From Anolis sagrei (taxonomy: Eukaryota > Chordata > Lepidosauria > Squamata > Anolidae), in the NCBI RefSeq assembly GCF_037176765.1, contig NC_090021.1, positions 151,971,370-152,035,369 on the forward strand: a stretch of DNA of 64,000 bases, read 5' to 3'. The notes under the pieces were generated by a model that saw nothing but the letters and a program-made list of their open reading frames with translations, ran no database searches and was not told where the DNA came from. Both the position numbers and the translations under genes were made by a program. Below are positions 55,932 to 64,000 of the stretch, piece by piece. Position 1 is the stretch's first letter; each line of letters starts with the position of its first letter.

Positions 55932-56599
55932 GAAATACCGCTGTAGCAGCCTGTCATCACTTGAGAACCATCAGTGGAAACTAACAAGATATTACCCTGA
56001 GGGATTTCTTTTTGCTTTAAAAAAACTATTCTAGTGCATAAAATAGTATCAGTTTGCACATTTTTAGCAAATAATAATTCTTGGCAACTTTTCTTCTTTT
56101 ATGAATTGCATGCTAAAATATGGCTTCATTTCCTGGTAAAGTTGACTCATCAAGCTACAAAGAGAACTGGGCTGTTTTTAAATACTCACATAATGAGTCT
56201 TCAACATCTTGAGCCATTTCATCAATTCTTCTTGGCATTGTACTGTTGCTCAAAGAAATTTTCTTGGTAATGTCTACTGGCATGCATAGTATAGTGTGTA
56301 TTACCTCAGTTATAGCCAGTTGAATTCGTTCTTCCCAAATAATTTCCAGTTATCTGAATTACCAATCTGTGTATTGTACCAACTGAATGTTGTAAGAAGT
56401 ATGCAATCTATCATCATCTTGTTTGAATACTTCAAAAAAGAGTTTTGCCAGTGCCGGCTGTCTCAAGAAACTTCCTAAAGGGCTTGACTATAAAACAATT
56501 CTCATTTTCCTTATTGGTTTGAACTTTTGTGAAATTGTGTTGTAGTCTTGAAGACTTTATTTGATTAAACTTTTTGGCAAATCAGGTACATCAGTAATG

Positions 56600-57110
56600 T
56601 ATTGTTTGTAGGCTGCTGCACAAAAGGCAACATCAGCACTGAAATGCAACACCACCTGAGCTCTGCAAGCACAGCATTTTGTCAAATGAAGCAGAGAGTG
56701 TTTGAGAATCAGGACATTTGTAGAGATACCAAGATGCACGTTTATAAAGTTATCATCCTTCTAACTCTTCTAACTGTAAAACATGGGCCATCTACAAATA
56801 TCACACTTGACTTCTGAAATAATTCTATCAGTGTTGCCTTTGAAAAATCCTGCAAATCTCTTGGCAAGACAGACAGACAAATGTCAGCATTCTGGAAGAA
56901 GCCAAGACCATCAGCATTGAAGCAGTGATCCTCCGCTGGACTAACCACGTTATCCAAATGCCGGATTGCTGTTTCCCAAAGCAGTTACTAAGCCTAGGAA
57001 CGGAAAATGGAATGTTGATTGACAGCAAAAGAAATTTAAAGATAGGCTTAAGGGTAATCTAAAAAATGTAGAATAAATACCAAGAACTGGGAAGCTCTGG
57101 CCTAAGTGGA
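56600..57110 (+). mobile_element. LINE coding remnant feeding the adjacent minisatellite
   Basis: Frames spell NISTEMQHHLSSASTAFCQM, QRVFENQDICRDTKMHVYK, ISWQDRQTNVSILEEAKTIS, IEAVILRW and MPDCCFPKQLL, a LINE end of the type VFENHDI..DTK..VYKAV, SWQD..TN..VLE, IE..ILRW. It is broken by stops and frameshifts. Confidence 0.6.
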
Positions 57111-57830
57111 GGTCAGCTGTTACCAACAGTGCTATGGATTTTAAAGAGACACAAATAGAGGGTGAAAGGAGAAAGTGTGGCGAGAGGAAGAAGATACCTC
57201 AAGCCAACCCTTGTCGGGATCACGTTGTCAGTGATACACTGAGAAAGACCACGTGGATCCAGAATAGGTCTCCACAATCACTTACTGGCGGTCAGCTGTT
57301 ACCAACAGTACTGTGGACTTTAAAGAGACACAAATAGAGGGTGAAAGAAAATGTGCCAAGAGGAAGAAGATACCTCAAGCCAACCCTTGTCGGGAGCACG
57401 TTGTCAGTGATACACTGAGAAAGATCACGTGGATCCAGAATAGGTCTCCACAATCACTTACTGGAGGTCAGCTGTTACCAACAGTGCTGTGGATTTTAAA
57501 GAGACACAAATAGAGGGTGAAAGGAGAAAATGTGCCAAGAGGAAGAAGATACCTCAAGCCAACGCTTGTCGGGAGCACATTGTCAGTGATACACTGAGAA
57601 AGATCACGTGGATCCAGAATAGGTCTCCACAATCACTTACTGGAGGTCAGCTGTTACCAACAGTGCTGTGGATTTTAAAGAGACACAAATAGAGGGTGAA
57701 AGGATAAAATGTGCCAAGAGGAAGAAAATACCTCAAGCCAACCCCTTGTCGGGACCACGTTGTCAGTGATACACCGAGAAAGACCACGTGGATCCAGAAT
57801 AGGTCTCCGCAATCACTTACGGGCCCACCT
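57111..57830 (+). repeat. Minisatellite, about four units of ~178 bp
   Basis: The block ggtcagctgttaccaacagt starts units near 57112, 57291, 57467 and 57645. Each unit contains ttttaaagagacacaaatag, ggaagaagatacctcaagcc and ccacgtggatccagaatagg. The first three units keep an open frame of 66-67 codons (MDFKETQIEGERRKC...). The unit derives from the C-terminal end of the LINE at 56600-57110. Confidence 0.85.
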
Positions 57831-58989
57831 CAAGATTCTACCCTTGGAAGACAATAATCCTTTTTTTAAAAAAGAGTAGTCATGTTTTCTCATTTCCTGC
57901 AACTTTAACCCTTGTCTGTTAGAATCTCACATTCGTAAAAAGAGTTTCTCACATACAGTCTAGTCAATTGGTAGAAAAAGCTACACTAATTAAAACTACA
58001 CAGCCTCTTTTCTAAATATTATTAGAAACTGATCACCCTAGTGATTAGGATAAATGTAATCACTTGAGCTTTGTTCACCTTGGAAATAAATGTATTAAGG
58101 GGAACAGTTATGTAACCGGATAACACTAAATGTGAACAACAACAACCAAAAAGAGAGCAAAGTTCACAGGAGCTCAGAAAGAAGTGGAACGAAATTGCTT
58201 TACTCTAGCTAATGTTATTTAAATACTATATCAGAACTTGGTTTTTCTCCCATATGTTTCAACACTGAAAAATGAAAATATATTGTAACAGCATAGCTTT
58301 CTATTACCTTTTACCTTTATGGAGCTTCTTTTTGGGACACTTCCCATTAACTAGATAAGACCATCTATATCCAGTGGAGCTGAGAAGTGCTGAATGTTGG
58401 AGATAGATAAGATGCAAAATGCATGCCTCAGTTAACAAAGCCTTTGATAGTGAAACTCCTTTTCTGCATATGATGTTCACATCCTCCCAACCCCATTTGT
58501 CTCCTTTAAGTAGAAAGTTTTTTAACAGAACCAGCATTGGATGGACTGGTAAGGGAAGGCTGGAGGAACAGATTTTCAGTGTGGGCTGCAACAGGATAGC
58601 TAGGACAAATTATTCAAAAAAACCTTGAGCATGAAAAAAATAGTATTCTGCTGAAGTTGATCCTACTATTGCTGTATGTCCTTGTGTACAACAGCCAAAA
58701 TAATCAGCAACTGCTTCTATAATCCCTCACTAACCTTGCATAAACAGAAAAAGTGAGAGCAGATGCCTCACCAGCTATCCCCAGTACAATAAAAAATCAC
58801 AAAGATTTTGACACCAAAATAAAAGTCGAAGCTGATGAAAAAAAATGGCAGTTCTAGATTTAATTTTCAAGAAGCCATCAGATGGTCTCTGGAAATTAAA
58901 AATGTTTTTGTTTACATGTGTAAGACTTACTTGAACTAGTTGTTTCATTTCATGTGTGCAGATTATTAGTTTTGAATAATGTTGAACTT

Positions 58990-59230
58990 GGTTCTTGTGG
59001 GTTTTTTCGGGCTATGGAGCCATGTTCTAGAGGCATTTCTCCTGACGTTTCGCCTGCATCTATGGCAAGCATCCTCAGAGGTTGTGAGGATTGTGACCTC
59101 ACAACCTCTGAGGATGCTTGCCATAGATGCAGGCGAAACGTCAGGAGAAATGCCTCTAGAACATGGCTCTATAGCCCGAAAAAACCCACAAGAACCTAGT
59201 GATTCCAGCCATGAAAGCCTTCGACAATAC
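58990..59230. mobile_element. Penelope-like palindrome (241 bp)
   Basis: The arms 58990-59089 and 59097-59196 are reverse complements over 100 bp with one mismatch by eye, around a 7-nt spacer. A 34-bp terminus (tagtgattccagccatgaaa ... cgacaataca) extends only the right arm. Target duplication aatgttgaacttg is at 58978-58990 and 59231-59243. Confidence 0.88.
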
Positions 59231-60163
59231 AATGTTGAACTTGTCTTTCGTTTTGTGGACCTATCCTTACCCTTGCCGTGTTATTTCTGCCTCTGGTGTC
59301 ATGGATAAATATGATGTTTGGTATGAATGAAATTGTATGAAAGGATTATAAATGGGGCCTGATTGGGCTAAAGATACAGTTCTAAAATATTGAGGCCTGG
59401 AAAACAATTACACTGTTAAACATTGCTGACTTGATTAACTTTTGGTGGAAAACAACATGTTTACATAGACAATGCTCATTTCAGTTAAGGAAACCAATTA
59501 TCTGTTAGGAAGAAAAGTCAGGACCTACCAGGATGTTTCAGGCTGGAAAACAACGTGTCACTCATTTACAGCTTTTTCAACATTTTGGAACAGCATCAGT
59601 AAGAAAGTTGCTATATAAGAAACACTCTAATATTTCAAAATTGTGCCAGATAGCTGGTCTAGTCACCAGCCATGCTCTGCTCCATGGGAAGGACAGGAGT
59701 GAGGTACTGCAGGGCAATAGATCCTCTTGGGAAGCAGAAGTCTGATCGTCTGGCTCCTCAGGTTGGAAAGGAAGGAATACATTTTGGGAAAGTATTGGAG
59801 GTATTAGAAAAGTGGCAGATTTGCAGGGAAGCCAGTACAGGTGTTCTTCTCCAGGAGACAGAGGAGGAATGGTGATGTATTCATGTGAAGGGTGAATGTG
59901 TATGTGTATTGTGAATGCTGAGTAGATGTGGACTTTCCTTTGTTTGTTTGTTTGTTAACCAATATAGTTTAGATAATCTGTGCTTACCTTCTTTCTCTGT
60001 GTAAAAGTTGTTCTGATATACTTTCTCACTGAAAATGCAATAAAAAGAACCTTTGTTTTAAAAGTATTCATGACACTGGTACAAAATGTTCTGTTAAAGC
60101 AATAACCCCTAGGAACACATCTACCTTTTAACTAACTAGTATACTTGTATTATTTTATACATG

Positions 60164-60578
60164 TATTGTCAAAGGCTTTCATGGCTGGAATCACTAGGTT
60201 CTTGTAGGTTTTTTCGGGCTATAGGCCATGTTCTAGAGGTATTTCTCCTGACGTTTCGCCTGCATCTATGGCAAGCATCCTCAGAGGTAGTGAGGTCGAA
60301 CCACGGTTCCCAGGCTTCCACAGCACTGAGCTAGGGCAGCTCAAGCGGGGTCAAGAGTGAGTGAACTCCCCAACGTAGTCAAGTGCCGCATTATGCAGTT
60401 ATAACTAGTTCACTCACTCTTGACCCCGCTTGAGCTGCCCTAGCTCAGTGCTGTGGAAGCCTGGGAACCGTGGTTCGACCTCACTACCTCTGAGGATGCT
60501 TGCCATAGATGCAGGCGAAACGTCAGGAGAAATACCTCTAGAACATGGCCCTATAGCCCGAAAAAACCTACAAGAACC
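60164..60578. mobile_element. Penelope-like palindrome carrying extra sequence (415 bp)
   Basis: The arms 60197-60367 and 60407-60578 are inverted copies with one indel, around a 39-nt spacer. The outer half of each arm is the PLE terminal module. The inner ~75 bp (gaaccacggttcccaggctt ... caagagtgagtgaact) is not found in the other PLE copies. Target duplication tattttatacatg is at 60151-60163 and 60579-60591. The unpaired terminus is on the left side here. Confidence 0.88.
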
Positions 60579-60683
60579 TATTTTATACATGATTTAGGCA
60601 CAGGAATGAATTGCAAGTCAAAGTTGTGAAAGTCAATGGGTACCATTTTCTCCTTCTCTATGATATCATTTTTCTTTCTTACG

Positions 60684-60823
60684 CTGGATCTGCATTGCCA
60701 TATAATCCAGTTTCTTGATTAACTGCATTGAACTGGATTATATGGGACTGTAGACTCATAGAATCCAGTTCAATGCAGTTAATCTGCATTCTGAAACTGG
60801 ATTATATGGCAGTGTAGATCCAG
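60684..60823. repeat. Short palindromic MITE
   Basis: ctggatctgcattgccatat and its reverse complement near 60804-60823 bound a foldback body with two internal copies of aactgcattgaactggatt in opposite orientation. Confidence 0.7.
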
Positions 60824-61422
60824 TCAGGTGTCGTCTTTTCCTTATCCAACATCCCAGTTCTGTTCAATTTGTCCCTTCCATCCTTCAGGATTTCTCCTTT
60901 TTCATATTTTATCAGTGTCATCCTCCTTCCCAAAGATTTCAGCAGTATTCTGAAACTAAAAGGGCTGTGTATTTTCCCCAAGGTTCTGTTCTGTACCTTT
61001 AAAACAGATAATCAGATCCTAGCATGGCAGAATTTAATGTTATCTATTTTATGTTTGCTACAACGGTTGAACTCACCCGCCGACCTCCAATTACATAATG
61101 ATATAAATTTGCTTCCACCAATCTAAATGTATTGGTCTATGACCACACCATTCACTCTTCTCTGGCCCACTGACCACCAGAGTCAGTTCATAGAGCCACT
61201 CAAAAATGGAGGGAAACTCTGACTTCTTTAGCTTGGATCAGGCCTTTTCTCCCAGGGTATAGAAAATTTCCTACACACTTGCCTGGCAAGGTAGGCCCAT
61301 TCCGTTACATTTGCCTTACTAGCAGAAAGATTCAGAATTCCGGCTGTAGACCCAGAATTTCTATGAAGGGAGGAATACACAAACTGGTGATCCCCACCTC
61401 ATCTCCAGAATAAGAGTGGACA

Positions 61423-61765
61423 ATATATTGTCGAAGGCTTTCATGGCTGGAATCACTCAGTTCTTGTGGGTTTTTTCGGGCTATATGGTCATGTTCTAGA
61501 GACATTTCTCCTGACGTTTCGCCTGCATCTATGGCAAGCATCCTCAGAGGTGAGGTCTGCTGGAACTGGGGAAAAAAGGGGTTTATATATCTGTGTTCCA
61601 AGACACACAGAAATTGGAAAAACTCACAGATATATAAACCCCCTTTTTTCCCCAGTTCCAGCAGACCTCACCTCTGAGGATGCTTGCCATAGATGCAGGC
61701 GAAACGTCAGGAGAAATGGCTCTAGAACATGGCCATATAGCCCGAAAAAACCCACAAGAACTGAG
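61423..61765. mobile_element. Penelope-like palindrome (343 bp)
   Basis: The arms 61456-61595 and 61625-61765 are inverted copies around a 29-nt spacer, reaching further into the element (ggggtttatatatctgtg). Target duplication taagagtggaca is at 61411-61422 and 61766-61777. The unpaired terminus (tattgtcgaaggctttcatg) is on the left. Confidence 0.88.
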
Positions 61766-62337
61766 TAAGAGTGGACAGTTTACCAGTCATTTTCTTGACG
61801 TTTTGTATTTCTGTCCCACAAAAAGGGGTGGGGGGTAAAGCAGGTGGAATCATCTCCTTTGTGTGGAATTTCATAGGGTTCCATCTTTAAAGAAGACAGA
61901 GAAATTTATCTCCCTCATCACACAGAATCGCCTCCTCCCCTTTCTAGCTCAACCTTTGCAAGGATACGAGCACACTTCCATGGAATCGTCTACCCTTAAG
62001 CCCCTTACACTAAAGGAGACAGGAATCCTTTCCTTTTGAGATACCACTTTCAATGGGATCGTGTCCCCTTAAATGCCTACTCTAAAAAAAAAAAAGGCAC
62101 CATTTTTAAAACACTTCTTCCAATGGGTCACACATCATCTTTAAACTACTAATGGAAGAGAAGGAGCATTAGCAGACCACCCACATGAACACTCACACTG
62201 AAATGTCACAAAGTAGCCAGACAAATGCACCACTTCCCATCATAAGGCAAAAAATTACCAGTTTTTATGTGTTTCTATGCACAACAAAAGGATTGGAAGC
62301 TATTTCTGCATGTCTTTGACATCCTTCCATTTCTACA

Positions 62338-63110
62338 TCAGAATAATAATAATCATCATCATCATCATCATCTTTAGGTTCTTGTGGGTTTTTTCGGGCT
62401 ATAGGACCATGTTCTAGAGGCATTTCTCCTGACATTTCACCTGCATCTATGGCAAGCATCCTCAGAGGTAAGTCATCCAACTGTCCATTCTACCTCTGAG
62501 GATGCTTGCCATAGATGCAGGTGAAATGTCAGGAGAAATGCCTCTAGAACATGGCCCTATAGCCCGAAAAAACCCACAAGAACCTAGTGATTCCAGCCAT
62601 GAAAGCCTTCGACAATACAGCATCATCTTTATTTATAACCCACCACCATCTCCCCAAAGGGGACTCAGGGCGACTAATATGAGGCCAAGCCCAAAAATAA
62701 TACAGCATAATTAGTCACAAAGCAACAAAATACATCACAACAAAATATATAAAATAAACAAAACAAAATGAACAGTGCAAAATAACATAATAAAAATCAA
62801 ACACAAAGGGTGGGCCAGATGCATGAGAGAAAATGTCAAAACGTCAAAACCCTGGGTGAGATAGAAATAAAAAAAGTATATTTATATTTGTAAGGGAGGG
62901 GCCCAAGAAGGAGGAGCAATGGGGTCAGGCCTTTATTAAGGACAGGGGAGGGTGCATCATGAGGACAGCTGTAGATGGAAACAAACAAATGGGGTTATAT
63001 GGTCACTCTCCAAAGGCACATTAGAAAACCCAAGTTTTTAGGTCTTTCTTAAAAACTGCTAGGGTATGGGGCATGCCTAATCTCACCAGGTAGCAGGTAC
63101 ATGCTGCAGA
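62338..63110 (-). repeat. L2-type LINE 3' end, antisense, split by a PLE
   Basis: (AAT/ATC)n before 62376 and tttatttataacccaccacc, ggggactcagggcgactaat after 62621 form one antisense LINE end, running to agtttttaggtctttcttaa ... cctaatctcaccaggtag, the antisense of the coding end. Confidence 0.7.
62377..62620. mobile_element. Penelope-like palindrome inside an L2 tail (244 bp)
   Basis: The arms 62377-62470 and 62491-62584 are inverted copies around a 20-nt spacer. Both arms share changes absent from other copies (cctgacatttcacctgc). Target duplication catcatcttta is at 62366-62376 and 62621-62631. The terminus extends the right arm only. Confidence 0.88.
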
Positions 63111-63114
63111 GACT

Positions 63115-64000
63115 AACTTCCATGAGCAACCACCGGAAGAAGTCCTACATCTTTTGATGGGTTCCATGGAAGTCTGTTTTTGAAGTGTGTAGAAATGGAG
63201 GAAAACTTCCATGTGATGTCTAAAAAGAATGAAAAGATGAAAGGTTAGCTCAGCCTGCAAACATACTATGTTGATTGAACTAAAGAGGGAGATTGAATAA
63301 CTCTATAAATAGCAGTGTCATAAAAGATTCCAAACAAACAAAATTTATTACCTTATGTTTAGGAGCAAGCCGTGATCAACTGACATTTCTGACTTTAGGT
63401 GAAAGAACAAAACAAGACGGATGCAAATGTTCAAATCCAGTAGCACGTCTTTTCAAATATAACTCCTATCTTGGAGCGTTTGTGATTGATTCCTACTTTT
63501 CTGTCTCATATGGGAATATATTACATTTAATTAGTGAGAGGTTTGCTGTCACATAACAGAATTTGCACTAATATGAAGAATACTTTTAACATTGTTCCCT
63601 CTATGAAGGATTTGAGCCCCTTTTGCCTATATCTTCAGTGTTCTATAGAACAGTTGGTTCTTATCTTCATTTATTATGTTGATTAATCTTTTAAATGGGA
63701 GCTGTCCCTTGAAAATATTAATAGTGGTACTATCTGATGAAAAAGCTATTAATTATTAACCAGTTGCTATTAGTTACTGGTGCTTAACTATTGTTTCATT
63801 ATTATCTTCTTCTGAAGTTAATATTAGACCAAGAATAGAAAACCTTTGGCCTTCTGAATGTCGCAGACTGAGAAGTCTCACTATTCACAACCTTTGAACA
63901 TGATCCCTGTGACTGATCAAAGTTGCAGTCCACCAACATTTGGAAGACCACTCTTTCTCCAGCTCTGTTTTAGATGCATTCTTCTAATAGATTTAGTTCA
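63115..64000. other. COMMD1 intron 2, no recognised feature
   Basis: I looked for COMMD1 exon 3 (an ESEFLCLEFDEVKVNQ-like frame after a pyrimidine-rich AG) and did not find it. Only short ORFs without similarity are present. Confidence 0.45.

Noticed and set aside
58954-59232. Two overlapping 81-88 codon ORFs on opposite strands with nearly the same protein
   Set aside because: This is a direct consequence of the palindromic PLE insertion, not a pair of genes.
63293-63556. Candidate COMMD1 exon 3 in the 87-codon plus ORF
   Set aside because: The translation (SRDQLTFLTLGERTKQDGCK) does not match the COMMD1 C-terminus, and no proper acceptor and frame were found.
1-64000. Retroviral or LTR-element copies, CRISPR arrays, tRNA or rRNA genes
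   Set aside because: No LTR-element or retroviral remnant was recognised. The only tRNA- and 5S-like sequences are SINE heads. The regular repeats are MITE units and minisatellites, not CRISPR.

Overview
The window looks like a squamate reptile genome, most likely an iguanian lizard close to Anolis. The evidence is three vertebrate genes in vertebrate order plus a squamate-style repeat load: Sauria-type SINEs, BovB, L2, CR1 and L1 LINEs, Penelope-like elements (PLEs), Helitrons, hAT and Tigger-like transposons and palindromic MITEs. The species call is inference from repeat content only.

Genes. (1) FAM161A exon 1 lies on the minus strand at about 3.4-3.5 kb in a small CpG island; the rest of that gene lies to the left of base 1. 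(2) CCT4, the delta subunit of the TRiC/CCT chaperonin, is complete on the minus strand. I reconstructed all 14 coding exons (25978 down to 7437, 544 codons); the reading frame closes and every intron is GT-AG. Its CpG-island start region holds an exact three-unit heat-shock element and an exact palindromic CRE. (3) COMMD1 starts on the plus strand at 30487. Exons 1 and 2 (158 codons) are present, separated by a 20.4-kb intron; the last exon was not found and should lie beyond 64000. CCT4 and COMMD1 are divergent with 4.5 kb between start codons, and FAM161A follows CCT4 on the same strand. This matches the order known from mammals.

Layout. 1-3416 is FAM161A intron 1. 3.7-7.3 kb is the FAM161A-CCT4 spacer, with nested SINE/MITE and L1/PLE insertions. 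7.3-26 kb is CCT4, whose introns hold an OC1-like hAT inside a Tigger-like transposon, a 5S-rRNA-derived SINE, a short L1 and several LINE tails. 26.2-30.2 kb is the CCT4-COMMD1 spacer, almost entirely repeats (80-bp satellite units, an Ingi/Vingi-like LINE, head-to-tail Helitrons). 30.7-51.1 kb is COMMD1 intron 1 (BovB, an L2 with a 324-codon reverse-transcriptase ORF, CR1, and two PLEs with a GIY-YIG ORF). 51.4-64 kb is COMMD1 intron 2, with a LINE-derived minisatellite and four near-perfect PLE palindromes.

Most notable: a group of PLE insertions, each with a 12-16 bp target duplication, many of them inverted dimers. They carry a compact hammerhead-ribozyme-like motif, and one insertion is only 99 bp long and holds little else. 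I did not find a new multi-gene system. The genes are ordinary vertebrate genes; the novelty is in the repeat architecture and in the CCT4 promoter.
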